Below, one piece after another: positions 16,749-25,432 of a stretch of DNA of 64,000 bases. The notes beneath the pieces are model-generated. The model was not told where the DNA came from. It did no database searches and saw only the letters and a program-made list of their open reading frames with translations. The position numbers and the translations under genes were made by a program. The DNA is from Candidatus Aldehydirespirator catecholifindens (GTDB lineage Bacteria; Actinomycetota; Acidimicrobiia; Acidimicrobiales; Aldehydirespiratoraceae), in contig JAPYNU010000072.1 in assembly GCA_028283245.1 (NCBI GenBank), positions 1-64,000 of the forward strand, read 5' to 3'. The first letter of the stretch is position 1, and each line of letters begins with the position of its first letter.

Positions 16749-18434
16749 TCAGGTTCCGCCGATAACTGCGGCGATCACAGGCTTGCGGCGGGTGCGCTCT
16801 CTTGAAGTGCGGCGCGCTGTGCTTGTCATTAGATCCTCCAGAGCTTTGCGATCTGTCTCTCCCGCTGCCAAAGCACTGTTCAACTCTTTTTGGACAGCAT
16901 CACCGATAGCGGCCAAATGGCTTTGCAACGCTGGCTCCTCAACCCAGCCGTGCGTTCTGATCTGCGGACCCGAAATGAGTATCCCTTGGTCGGTGTCAAC
17001 AACTGCGAACACGGCAACGAATCCGTCGGCGCCGAGTTTGCGTCGTTCTGTCAGAACCTGCGAACCGAGATCTCCGACGGTTCCGTCGACATACACATGA
17101 GCTCCACCAACAGAGTCGACATGACGCAAGCCGTCGTCGCTTAGTTCGATGAGGTCTCCGTCGCAGCACAGCAGCACCCGGTCGGTGGTCATACCCATGT
17201 CGCGTGCCAGGTTGGCGTGAGCCACTAGGTGTGAATACTCGCCGTGAACCGGCACGAACCACTCTGGTGATGCCACCGAATGCAGCACTTTCAGTTCTTG
17301 GCGCTGCCCGTGACCGGTGGTATGCACGTCAAGGTTGCCGGTGTGCAGCACCCGAGCGCCTTGCCTTGCTAGGCCGTTGCGCAACGCTGCGACAGCCGCC
17401 TCGTTGCCTGGGATGGGATGCGAACTGAAGATCACTGTGTCGGTGTCGTTGATGTCGATCCACTTGTTGGTTCCCTCAGCCATCTGAGTTAATGCAGCGA
17501 AAGGTTCGCCCTGCGAGCCGGTGCAGACGATCAGCACCTGTTCGGCAGGCAGATCTTGTAGGTCGGAGATGTCACAAAGGCAATGACTAGGGATCTGCAG
17601 CAAACCCAGCTCACGGGCTAGGGCCACGTTGCGCTGCATCGAACGACCCAGAGTTGCTACTGTGCGGCCGGTGGCTGAAGCCGCTTCGATTACTTGTTGG
17701 ATGCGGTGAATATGGCTAGCGAACGCTCCCACGATCACACGACGTCCAGCCTGTTGTGCTATCGCTTCACGAAGCACCGCTCCCACGTCGGTCTCAGAGC
17801 GTGACGACCCGGGAGCGTCGGCGTTGGTTGAGTCGGCCAGCAGCAGCCTGATGCCGGGGTTATGCGCCAGCGCACCTATGCGTGACAGTGCGGTGCGACG
17901 ACCATCGACTGGGGTGAGATCAAGCTTGAAGTCGCTGGAGTGCAGGATCACTCCCTGCGGTGTGGTGAAAGCCGTGATCAGTCCTCCTGGGACTGAATGA
18001 GTCACCGGCATCACTTCGCATTCGAAGGGTCCGACCGCGAAACGGTCACCGTCGCCGACTTCGCGCAGTTCGGCTCGATCAAGCAATCCCGCTTCGCTCA
18101 GTTTGTGATGAATCAAACCGAGCGTGAAGGCCGAGCCGTAGACGGGAAGAGTCAGCGTCGGCAGGCGCTCCAGCAAATGCGGAAGCGCTCCTATGTGATC
18201 CTCATGAGCGTGGGTGGCTACGCACGCCTCCACCGCCCCAGACGGACCGCCACTTTCGAGCAGCCATCGGAAATCGGGAATCACCGACTCAACACCGGGG
18301 AGTTCATCACCGGCGAACATCCGTCCGCAGTCAAGCAGTACTCGTCGTCCGGCGGTTTCGAGGACGGCGCAGTTTCGCCCTATCTCACCGAGGCCGCCGA
18401 GAAAGGTAACTGCGACCGGTGCAGCCAAAGCCAA
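16749..18434 (-). CDS. rnj: Ribonuclease J
   Basis: This 561-residue metallo-beta-lactamase/beta-CASP ribonuclease has the zinc motif THAHEDHIGA (about residue 78) and further ligands at MPVTHSVPG and LLADSTN. The beta-CASP region has GAFASHIHRIQQ, CTGSQGEPFAAL and FSSHPIPGNE, and PVHGEYSHL is present. Family members combine endonuclease and 5'-3' exonuclease activity in mRNA decay and 16S rRNA maturation. The TTG start at 18434 lies 9 bp after the dapA stop, as in many actinobacteria where dapA and rnj are paired. Confidence 0.95.
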   Translation of the reverse strand: MALAAPVAVTFLGGLGEIGRNCAVLETAGRRVLLDCGRMFAGDELPGVESVIPDFRWLLESGGPSGAVEACVATHAHEDHIGALPHLLERLPTLTLPVYGSAFTLGLIHHKLSEAGLLDRAELREVGDGDRFAVGPFECEVMPVTHSVPGGLITAFTTPQGVILHSSDFKLDLTPVDGRRTALSRIGALAHNPGIRLLLADSTNADAPGSSRSETDVGAVLREAIAQQAGRRVIVGAFASHIHRIQQVIEAASATGRTVATLGRSMQRNVALARELGLLQIPSHCLCDISDLQDLPAEQVLIVCTGSQGEPFAALTQMAEGTNKWIDINDTDTVIFSSHPIPGNEAAVAALRNGLARQGARVLHTGNLDVHTTGHGQRQELKVLHSVASPEWFVPVHGEYSHLVAHANLARDMGMTTDRVLLCCDGDLIELSDDGLRHVDSVGGAHVYVDGTVGDLGSQVLTERRKLGADGFVAVFAVVDTDQGILISGPQIRTHGWVEEPALQSHLAAIGDAVQKELNSALAAGETDRKALEDLMTSTARRTSRERTRRKPVIAAVIGGT

Positions 18435-18443
18435 CCGCTGATT

Positions 18444-19613
18444 TCAGCCGACCGAGTCGGGCGGTGGAGGAGGTAACGGTGCCGAACGCGGTGAAGACGA
18501 TGGCGATGCAGGCGGTGCGGGTGGAGAAGCCAGCCCAGGAGGCGACACAGGCGGTGCGGAAGACGACACAGGCGGTGCATGCGGAGGATACGACACAGGC
18601 GGTGCTGGTGGTGTGGGTGGCGCAGAAGCAGCAGGAATTGGCGCAGGAGACGAAGCTGGGGGCGAAGCGAACAACGACCCCGAAGGTTCGAACAATATCT
18701 CTGAGGTTTCGAGATGAGGCTCTGGGGTTTCGGGCTCGTTCAACGCGGCTAGCACTTGGCGTGCTTGGTGTTCAAGACCTTCAGGCTCTGGGCCCATCGG
18801 CAGGCGGCAGGGCCCTGCTGGCAGTCCCATGACGCGCAGCATGCATTTGGTTGGTACCGGGTTGGGGGCTTCATCGCTGCTCTCAAAGCGGTAGGAGTCG
18901 ATTAAGCGGCGATTAATCGCAGCCGCTTCAGACACTCGGCCACTTGCATGAGCTTCGATCATGTTGAGCATCTCAGAGGCCACCCAGTGGGTAGCCACAC
19001 CGATCACACCAACCGCTCCAACCGCCAGCAACGGCAGGGTCAACGAATCATCGCCTGAGTAAACCTCAAAATCGTCGGGCGCGAGGTCCAACAACCGTGC
19101 GGTTTCGTCAACACTTCCGGCTGCGTCTTTGACAGCCACAATGTTGGGCACTTCATGCGCCAAACGCACTAGGGTCTCGGTGGCGATCTTGCGGCCGGTA
19201 CGCACCGGGATGTCGTAGATGATCACCGGCAGGTCGGAAGCAGCTGCGCAATGCCGAAAATGCGCCTCCAAGCCAGCTTGTGACGGCCGGTTGTAATAGC
19301 CAGCCACATGCAACAAACCGGCTGCACCAGCTTGCGCGCAAGCCTCGCTGAGTTCGACAGCGGCTCGCGTGTCGTTGCTGCCAGCACCGGCCACCACCGG
19401 CACGTCCACCGCCTTCACCACTGCTGCCACAAGCTCAGCCTGCTCGCTGTGGGTTAATGTGGGGCTTTCGCCGGTGGTGCCAGCCACCACAAGACCTTCG
19501 TTGCCTGCCGACACCAGTTGCTGAGCAAGCTGTGTCGCCCCTTCAAGATCAAGTTCTCCGCCTTCAGTGAAGGGGGTCACCATCGCTGTGAGCACACGTC
19601 CAAAAAGAGCCAT
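18444..19613 (-). CDS. dapA: 4-hydroxy-tetrahydrodipicolinate synthase with Pro-rich C-terminal tail
   Basis: This is the first committed enzyme of lysine/diaminopimelate synthesis, condensing pyruvate with aspartate semialdehyde. The TIM barrel spans residues 1-290: AGTTGESPTLT, the proton-relay Tyr in HVAGYYNRPSQ, YDIPVRTG, the Schiff-base Lys in VAVKDAAGS, and GVIGVATHW. The normal length is about 290-300. The extra ~95 residues form a Pro/Ser/Ala-rich tail encoded by degenerate ACAGGCGGTGCGG-like repeats, which run into the rnj start. The tail is unlikely to be catalytic. ATG 19613 is a clear start. Confidence 0.93.
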   Translation of the reverse strand: MALFGRVLTAMVTPFTEGGELDLEGATQLAQQLVSAGNEGLVVAGTTGESPTLTHSEQAELVAAVVKAVDVPVVAGAGSNDTRAAVELSEACAQAGAAGLLHVAGYYNRPSQAGLEAHFRHCAAASDLPVIIYDIPVRTGRKIATETLVRLAHEVPNIVAVKDAAGSVDETARLLDLAPDDFEVYSGDDSLTLPLLAVGAVGVIGVATHWVASEMLNMIEAHASGRVSEAAAINRRLIDSYRFESSDEAPNPVPTKCMLRVMGLPAGPCRLPMGPEPEGLEHQARQVLAALNEPETPEPHLETSEILFEPSGSLFASPPASSPAPIPAASAPPTPPAPPVSYPPHAPPVSSSAPPVSPPGLASPPAPPASPSSSPRSAPLPPPPPDSVG

Positions 19614-19616
19614 TGC

Positions 19617-20369
19617 CTACAACTGTAGTTGCATATCGCCAGAGACTTGACGCCTAGTGAGGGCTCGACGCAAGATCAACCCGTAGACGACCACTGTTCC
19701 AGCGGTGAAGAAGAACCACTGGAACGCATATGAGAGATGCGATCCCTCCCCGAGATCGGGGTCTGGCACCGGCACCGGCAGGCCGTCGGTTTGTGTCGGT
19801 GACTGGGCGCGCAGCCGTATCCAGACATCTTCCACGTCAAGGCCTGTGACCTCGGCAAAGCGGATCAGATCCACCTGTGAAATCTCAGGGGTGTCACCCA
19901 ACGACACCTGAGCGACGCGCCCGCCGGACACGCTTTCAAAAGCCAGGCCAGCCACTATTACCGAGCCTGTCGGCGCAGCAACACTGCGGTCATCAAGGTC
20001 TGCCAGTATGCGTCTCGGCACCCAGCCTCGAACTACAGCGATGATGCGTCCGTCTTGGAGTTGCAAAGGTGTCGCCAACCAGAAGCCGGGCTGTCCCCCA
20101 CTGCTGCGATTAGCGATCCGCACTTCAACATCGGCGAGGTAGGTGCCTGTGGTAGCGACTGCCGTGTAGTCGGGCGGCGCACCGAACTCGTCAAGATACG
20201 CGGCTACGTCAACGGGTTCCGCAGCGATTGCAGCAGCGATCACAGTGTTGTCGGTGCGACGATCATCAAGGCGGCGCAACTGCCACAACCCCAGGTTGAA
20301 CATCAGCACCACCATCACCGCCACAAAGAGATGCGAGGCGATCCATCCTGGCGATGCCAGCCGACGCAT
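19617..20369 (-). CDS. SURF1 family cytochrome oxidase assembly protein
   Basis: This 250-residue membrane protein has the SURF1 topology. A transmembrane helix near the N-terminus (SHLFVAVMVVLMFNLGLWQL) is followed by the conserved GLWQLRRLDDR. A large extracytoplasmic domain contains VRIANRSSGGQPGFWLATPL and VVRGWVPRR. The second helix near the C-terminus follows SYAFQWFFFTAGT. SURF1 proteins assist haem/copper insertion into aa3-type cytochrome c oxidase. It lies between dapB and dapA on the same strand, 3 bp from dapA. Confidence 0.93.
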   Translation of the reverse strand: MRRLASPGWIASHLFVAVMVVLMFNLGLWQLRRLDDRRTDNTVIAAAIAAEPVDVAAYLDEFGAPPDYTAVATTGTYLADVEVRIANRSSGGQPGFWLATPLQLQDGRIIAVVRGWVPRRILADLDDRSVAAPTGSVIVAGLAFESVSGGRVAQVSLGDTPEISQVDLIRFAEVTGLDVEDVWIRLRAQSPTQTDGLPVPVPDPDLGEGSHLSYAFQWFFFTAGTVVVYGLILRRALTRRQVSGDMQLQL

Positions 20370-20413
20370 CCTCAGGAGTTCCTGATCCGATGTTTCACCT
20401 TCAGCCCAGGCTT

Positions 20414-21145
20414 TCAGACGCCCAGAACCTCACCGAGCCCGACGGTCACTCCCGGCGGCAAGCTCACCACCTGCTTCGCAGCCAGCAACATGCCCGGCAT
20501 GAACGCCGAACGGTCAATGGCATCTTGACGGATGGTGAGAGTTTCGCCGACACCTCCGAGCATTACCTGCTGGTGAGCAACTAAGCCTTTGAGGCGCACC
20601 GAATGCACCGGTATCCCCGCCGGGCCGCGACCGCCTCGCGTGCCAGGCAGAGTTTCGCTGGTGGTGGGGTCAGCCATCCAGTCAGCGGACGCTTCGGCCA
20701 TTGCTGTGGCGGTCGCCAAAGCTGTGCCCGAAGGTGCGTCAGCTTTGCGCTCGTGATGCATTTCGATCACTTCAGCAGTATCAAAGAATGGTGCTGCCAA
20801 AGCCGCGAAACGTGTCATTAGCACAGCCCCCAAAGCGAAGTTGGGTGCCACGATGCAGTGACTCCGAACGAAAGCAGCCCTGAAAGCCTCAAGGTCTGCG
20901 TCACCGATGCCGGATGTGCCGATCACTGCGTGGATACCCGCGCCAGCTAGCACTGCCGCGTTGTTGCGAACCGCTTCCGCCACGGTGAAGTCCACTACTG
21001 CGTCAACTTCCGCCTCAACGAACTCCTCAGGGGCACCGCTTGATCCGATAGCGACCAGCAACTCAGTGTCAGGATCAGCTGCTATAGCCCGACAAGCTTC
21101 GGTGCCCATTCGCCCTGTTGAGCCGCAAACACCTAGTTTGATCAC
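20414..21145 (-). CDS. dapB: 4-hydroxy-tetrahydrodipicolinate reductase
   Basis: This 243-residue NAD(P)H-dependent reductase acts one step after DapA in diaminopimelate/lysine synthesis. The nucleotide-binding GVCGSTGRMG is at residues 5-14, VDFTVAEA follows, and the family signature EMHHERKADAPSGTA contains the catalytic His pair and Lys. The length is slightly below average but complete. It lies just downstream of pnp and upstream of the SURF1 gene. Confidence 0.95.
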   Translation of the reverse strand: MIKLGVCGSTGRMGTEACRAIAADPDTELLVAIGSSGAPEEFVEAEVDAVVDFTVAEAVRNNAAVLAGAGIHAVIGTSGIGDADLEAFRAAFVRSHCIVAPNFALGAVLMTRFAALAAPFFDTAEVIEMHHERKADAPSGTALATATAMAEASADWMADPTTSETLPGTRGGRGPAGIPVHSVRLKGLVAHQQVMLGGVGETLTIRQDAIDRSAFMPGMLLAAKQVVSLPPGVTVGLGEVLGV

Positions 21146-21156
21146 GGCGCGCCCTC

Positions 21157-23604
21157 TCAGCGTGAGTTGCGAGGACCGCGGCGTCCGCCACGACGCGCCC
21201 GCTGATCGGGACCCAGTTCACCGAAGTCGCGTTCTAGTTGCTGATCAAAGGAATCCTCAAACGAAACCGACCTTGCGCCCGGCGCGGAGCGTCGCTCGCG
21301 ACCTTCGCCACGACCCGACCCGCCACGCGAACCACCACGGGGGTCGCTTGAGCCACGACGACGCGACGGTTCAAAGTCGTCGTCATATCTTGAACGCCTC
21401 GAAAACCCCTCTGACTCCTGTGCAGCCTGGGATTCTTTCAGTGATTTGGGTAGCAGCGAGATCTTGCCGTTGGGATCAACATCTTCGACCACGACCTCCA
21501 TTTCTTCGCCGAGTTCGAGCACATCCTCAACCCTGTCTATGCGCCTGCCGCCTCCTAGCTTGGAAATATGCACTAGGCCGTCACGTCCAGGGAGGATGTT
21601 GACGAAAGCACCGAACTTGGTGATATTGACGACTCTGCCCAGATACTCAGCACCAATGTCAGCGGTGGGAGGATCAAGGATCAGCTTGATCTGGCGCTCA
21701 GCTTCCATCACAGCGTCACGGTTGACTGAGGCGATGGCCACAATGCCGACCGCTCCGTCGTCATCAACGCTGATGTCTGCACCGGTCTCGCCTTGAATGG
21801 CGTTGATGACTTTGCCTTTGGGTCCGATCACCTCGCCGATCTTCTCCACCGGGATCTCAAAAGAGACAACCTTCGGAGCGGTGTCACGCACATCAGGCCG
21901 CGGTTCGATGATGGTTTCTGCCATCACATCAAGAATGTCTAGGCGAGCGGCACGAGCCTGACGCAAAGCGTCGGCCAGCACTGTCGCCGGGATGCCTGCA
22001 ATCTTGGTGTCGAGCTGCAATGCGGTGATGAAATCAGTGGTTCCCGCCACTTTGAAGTCCATATCACCGAAAGCGTCCTCAGCGCCGAGAATGTCGGTCA
22101 GTGTCACCCAGGCACCTTCAGCGTGAACCAGTCCCATAGCCACTCCAGCTACCGGCGCTTTGATCGGCACTCCGGCATCCATCAACGACAACGTCGAACC
22201 GCAAACCGATGCCATCGAACTAGACCCGTTAGAGGCCATCACCTCCGACACGGTGCGCACCGTGTAAGGCCATTCGTCATAGCCGGGCACCACCGGGAAC
22301 ACAGCCCGCTCAGCCAGCGCTCCGTGACCAATCTCGCGGCGTTTGGGGCCGCGCATGAAACCAGTTTCACCAGTGCTGAACGGCGGGAAGTTGTAGTGAT
22401 GGAAGTAGCGCTTCTTGTCGGTGGGCGAAAGATCGTCAACCAGCAGATCGCTGCGGCCAATGCCGAGCGTGGTGAAGTTCAGCACCTGAGTTTCGCCGCG
22501 CTGGAACAGCCCTGTGCCATGCGCGGTAGGCACCACTCCGACACGGCACATCAGCGGACGCAGTTCGTCGGTGGCGCGCCCGTCAATGCGAACCCCTTCG
22601 CTGACGATGCGGTGTCGCACTGCCTGTTTGGTGACGGAGCGAATGGCGTTAGCGATTTGTTTGGCTGCGGTGGGGTCATCACTGAAACGCTCGGACAGTT
22701 CTGCCATGATCTCGGCTGATAGTTCAGCCTCGGCGGCTTGACGGTCGGCTTTGTCAGCGATCTGCTGTGTGGCAGCGATGCGCTCTTCAGCGCTGGAACG
22801 CACGGCCTCAAAGATTTCTTCGCTGTAATCAACAGCTAGAGGCACTTCCATTTTGGTGATCGGACCGACCGCGGCGATCAGCTGCTGTTGCAGTTCGATC
22901 ATCTCACGAATCCAGATCTTGGAAGCTTCTAGACCGCCCGCGAGAACCTCTTCATCCACCTTGGGCACTCCGTCGGCGTAGAGCTCCCAGGTGGCTTCGG
23001 TTCCGCCTGCTTCGACCATCATCACAGCCACGTCATCGCCGTCAAGTCGGCCAGCTACCACCATCTCAAAAGCCGCGGCTTCGCCTTCGCCGTAGGCCGG
23101 GAACGGCAGCCATTCGCCGTCGGGCGACCAGCACAAGCGCACAGCACCGATCGGTCCGTCAAAGGGGATCGGCGATATGCATAGGGCTGCTGACGCTGCG
23201 TTGAGCGCGGCAATGTCGTATGGGTTCTTCTGATCGGCACCGAGCACGGTCGCTACCACATGCACTTCGTTGCGGAAACCGTCACCAAAAGCGGGGCGCA
23301 AAGGGCGATCAATGAGCCGGCAAGTCAAGATGGCCTGCTCACCGGCACGAGCTTCACGCCTGAAGAACGACCCAGGAATGCGACCCGCCGCATACATTCG
23401 CTCTTCAACGTCAACGGTGAGCGGGAAAAAGTCGGCACCCTCGCGGGGCGCTTTGGCGGCGGAGGCGGTGACTAGCACCACCGTGTCGCCTACCTGAGCT
23501 GTTACTGCGCCAGCTGCGAGAGGTGCCAGCAGGCCCGTCTCGAAGGTGACATCTTTGCCTGGAGCGCGCGTCAATGCGCCGCTTACAGAAATGGCATCGG
23601 CCAT
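21157..23604 (-). CDS. pnp: Polyribonucleotide nucleotidyltransferase (PNPase)
   Basis: This is a phosphorolytic 3'-5' exoribonuclease of 815 residues. Two RNase PH-like domains flank a helical linker, then come a KH domain (VEKIGEVIGPKGKVINAIQ) and an S1 domain (YLGRVVNITKFGAFVNILPG). The phosphate/active-site region includes GETGFMRGPKRREIGHGALAERA and SSSMASVCGSTLSLMDAG. The tail is Arg/Gly/Ser rich. The start is ATG 23604 (MADAISVSG) behind an AAGGAG ribosome-binding site. It follows rpsO as usual, with a structured leader in between. Confidence 0.96.
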   Translation of the reverse strand: MADAISVSGALTRAPGKDVTFETGLLAPLAAGAVTAQVGDTVVLVTASAAKAPREGADFFPLTVDVEERMYAAGRIPGSFFRREARAGEQAILTCRLIDRPLRPAFGDGFRNEVHVVATVLGADQKNPYDIAALNAASAALCISPIPFDGPIGAVRLCWSPDGEWLPFPAYGEGEAAAFEMVVAGRLDGDDVAVMMVEAGGTEATWELYADGVPKVDEEVLAGGLEASKIWIREMIELQQQLIAAVGPITKMEVPLAVDYSEEIFEAVRSSAEERIAATQQIADKADRQAAEAELSAEIMAELSERFSDDPTAAKQIANAIRSVTKQAVRHRIVSEGVRIDGRATDELRPLMCRVGVVPTAHGTGLFQRGETQVLNFTTLGIGRSDLLVDDLSPTDKKRYFHHYNFPPFSTGETGFMRGPKRREIGHGALAERAVFPVVPGYDEWPYTVRTVSEVMASNGSSSMASVCGSTLSLMDAGVPIKAPVAGVAMGLVHAEGAWVTLTDILGAEDAFGDMDFKVAGTTDFITALQLDTKIAGIPATVLADALRQARAARLDILDVMAETIIEPRPDVRDTAPKVVSFEIPVEKIGEVIGPKGKVINAIQGETGADISVDDDGAVGIVAIASVNRDAVMEAERQIKLILDPPTADIGAEYLGRVVNITKFGAFVNILPGRDGLVHISKLGGGRRIDRVEDVLELGEEMEVVVEDVDPNGKISLLPKSLKESQAAQESEGFSRRSRYDDDFEPSRRRGSSDPRGGSRGGSGRGEGRERRSAPGARSVSFEDSFDQQLERDFGELGPDQRARRGGRRGPRNSR

Positions 23605-23617
23605 GGGTTTCTCCTTG

Positions 23618-23639
23618 AGGGACTTCACAATAAGTCCCT
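23618..23639. promoter_or_regulatory. Hairpin immediately upstream of the pnp ribosome-binding site
   Basis: A perfect 8-bp stem (AGGGACTT/AAGTCCCT) with a 6-nt loop ends a few bases before the pnp Shine-Dalgarno sequence. Post-transcriptional control of pnp through leader hairpins is established in E. coli; the same role here is an inference. Confidence 0.55.
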
Positions 23640-23666
23640 GATTACGGCACGACCCCGCCAGTTCCC

Positions 23667-23757
23667 AGTCGTATCGGTCCCGCCAAGATTTTGACCTTGC
23701 TCAAGCCGTGGGTTGCACTTTGAGAGCTTGAGTTTGATGGCCGGGGCCGATACGACT
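23667..23757. promoter_or_regulatory. Long-range inverted repeat in the rpsO–pnp spacer
   Basis: AGTCGTATCGG (23667-23677) and CCGATACGACT (23747-23757) are perfect 11-bp complements closing a ~69-nt loop in the 321-bp gap between rpsO and pnp. The gap has no gene; it holds this element, the pnp hairpin and the likely rpsO terminator. It may be a structured pnp leader. Confidence 0.5.
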
Positions 23758-23845
23758 AGCACCGGAGCGGTCGCACCTGAAATAGCTTTGTTACTGGGAT
23801 GTGTCGCCGGTGAAGCACTTTGGGGTGCATAGCAGCCGGATTCTT

Positions 23846-23897
23846 AGACGGCTCTTGATTTTTGAGCGGTTTCGCCTTTCTGTGGTTTGAGCCGTCT
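23846..23897 (-). terminator. Probable rpsO terminator/processing hairpin
   Basis: A perfect 9-bp inverted repeat AGACGGCTC/GAGCCGTCT encloses about 34 nt that contain the smaller GCGGTTTCGC palindrome. It lies about 30 nt beyond the rpsO stop. There is no clear U-run, so it may be a processing or attenuation structure. Confidence 0.45.
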
Positions 23898-23925
23898 GTG
23901 GTGTGTGAGAGTGTGTGCTTGTGTG

Positions 23926-24213
23926 TCAGCGTCGCAGACCGAGATGAGCGATCAACGCCCTATACCGCTCGACATCGTTGTTCTTGACGTAGTCGAGCAG
24001 CCTCCTGCGCTGGCCCACCAGCATCAGCAAACCCCGCCGACTGTGGTGATCCTGGGTGTGGATCCGCAGATGATCGGTGAGATGGTTGATGCGATCAGAA
24101 AGCAGCGCCACTTGAACTTCGGGAGAACCGGTGTCGTTCTCAGCGAGTTTGAAGGCTTCTGCTATTGAGGCGATAGTTTCGGCTTTAGGGGGGAGGCTGG
24201 TTGTGGTTGGCAT
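23926..24213 (-). CDS. rpsO: 30S ribosomal protein S15
   Basis: This primary 16S rRNA-binding protein of the small subunit has 95 residues. The S15 core is clear: [43 protein letters not shown] (given here as one span of conserved blocks), then [12 protein letters not shown] and [14 protein letters not shown] at the end. The ATG at 24213 has GGAGAAACT upstream. About six N-terminal residues exceed the E. coli protein. It is paired with pnp. Confidence 0.96.
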   Translation of the reverse strand: MPTTTSLPPKAETIASIAEAFKLAENDTGSPEVQVALLSDRINHLTDHLRIHTQDHHSRRGLLMLVGQRRRLLDYVKNNDVERYRALIAHLGLRR

Positions 24214-24419
24214 AGTTTCTCCGTCGGGTTTCGGACCCTGCTGCATGACCCGCAGTGCGAAGTCAACAGCCTGCGTGTTCACACACGTCTGGTCTCGCCA
24301 CTTGACGAGACCCGTAAAGCCTAGCGGTGCAATCCGCTCATCGGCTCAAGCCATGCATGAGGCGAACTTTTTGCTCTGCCCTGCTCTGCCTTGCCAGCAG
24401 GCGATGCTGCTGCCAGCGA

Positions 24420-24446
24420 TTGCATGAAACTTAGAGGCTCTATAAT
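24420..24446 (+). promoter_or_regulatory. Possible promoter for the left aspartic protease pair
   Basis: A consensus -10 hexamer TATAAT is at 24441-24446, with TTGCAT at 24420-24425 as a weak -35 and a short 15-bp spacer. The predicted leader to the ATG at 24590 is about 135 nt and contains two copies of CAACAACTAGA (24551-24561 and 24568-24578). The gap 24214-24589 holds no other gene; it probably also contains the rpsO promoter on the opposite strand. Confidence 0.35.
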
Positions 24447-24589
24447 ATTTTTTAGGTGCATTGGTTGCAATCGATATGCTCAACGTGCTTTAATCAACCA
24501 CAGTTAGCTCATTAGCAGCAGAAGCTGCGAAATATCGTGAGACCAACGAACAACAACTAGATACAAACAACAACTAGAAAGGAAAACTT

Positions 24590-24976
24590 ATGGGAGCTAC
24601 ATATGTGGATGTTGCGGTCACAAACCCGTTGGCACCTCAACGGACCTGGGAAGGCAATTTCCTTGTGGACACGGGTGCAACTGACAGCATCATACCCCGC
24701 AGCAAACTTGAAGAGATTGGTCTCAGCCCCAAACGCCAGTTCACCTATGAGTTGGCCGACGGCAGCCAAGTTGAACTTGATGTCGCTCAGGCGCAGCTTG
24801 ATTTCATGGGCGAAACCTGCATTGTCAACGTGGTGTTCGGAAACGAAGACGCAGAGCCGCTACTGGGACATCTCCCCCTTGAGGCCACCAATATGGAAGT
24901 GGATCCCTCGGGGGGACGGCTCAAGAAGCGGCGCAACGGCAGATACATGGTGGGCATTCGCCGCGTTGATGACTAG
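24590..24976 (+). CDS. Retropepsin-like clan AA aspartic protease, array member 1
   Basis: This small single-domain retropepsin-fold protein has 128 residues. The catalytic motif is FLVDTGATDSIIP (residues ~25-37), followed by ELADGSQVELDV and a second core motif EPLLGHLPLEA. As in retropepsins, two subunits would have to dimerise to build one active site. There is no signal peptide, so it is probably cytoplasmic. An AAAGGAAAAC ribosome-binding site precedes the ATG. It is the most diverged of five related genes in this window and has a longer basic C-terminus. The substrate is unknown. Confidence 0.82.
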   Translation: MGATYVDVAVTNPLAPQRTWEGNFLVDTGATDSIIPRSKLEEIGLSPKRQFTYELADGSQVELDVAQAQLDFMGETCIVNVVFGNEDAEPLLGHLPLEATNMEVDPSGGRLKKRRNGRYMVGIRRVDD

Positions 24977-25033
24977 CCCTGTACGCGGCTGACAGCAGCA
25001 GCGCCGATTATTACATCAAGAAAGGTTGAGGCA

Positions 25034-25432
25034 GTGGGTGAAACATATGTGACTGTGACAGTCAAGAATATGGCAAACCGCAGCCGGAGTTGGACAGGCG
25101 AGTTCTTGGTGGACACCGGTGCCCATGAGACGTTCGTACCGCGCTGTCACCTCGAGGCCATCGGCATTGAGCCTGAAGGCAGCGAGACATACGAACTCGC
25201 TGACGGCAGCACCGTGCAATTCGACGTGGGAGGGGCCGTCATCGAGGCGCTGGGGCGCTTCAGCCCTCTCGCAGTGGTATTCGGAGACGACCATGCCGAG
25301 CCGCTGCTAGGAGTTATCGCCCTGCAAACGCTCGGTGCCGAGGTGGATCCACGCAACGAGTGCCTGAGACTGCTACCAGCGAAGCGCGCCGTCACCCCGC
25401 GACGCGTCCGCAGGCGAGAGCGCGGCGGCTAG
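25034..25432 (+). CDS. Retropepsin-like clan AA aspartic protease, array member 2
   Basis: This protein has 132 residues, with the catalytic motif FLVDTGAHETFVPRCHLEAIG, then YELADGSTVQFDVGGA and EPLLGVIALQ. The GTG start follows AAAGGTTGAGGCA, almost the same leader as member 3 at 35305. Member 3 is its closest relative here, although 10 kb lies between them. The C-terminus is strongly Arg-rich. Its TAG overlaps the oppositely oriented helicase stop in a shared CTAG, so the two genes converge with no spacer. Confidence 0.82.
   Translation: MGETYVTVTVKNMANRSRSWTGEFLVDTGAHETFVPRCHLEAIGIEPEGSETYELADGSTVQFDVGGAVIEALGRFSPLAVVFGDDHAEPLLGVIALQTLGAEVDPRNECLRLLPAKRAVTPRRVRRRERGG

Noticed and set aside
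24603-24992. Second plus-strand frame over the first aspartic protease gene
   Set aside because: It lacks the DTG motif, and its Trp/Arg-rich content is typical of an off-frame shadow.
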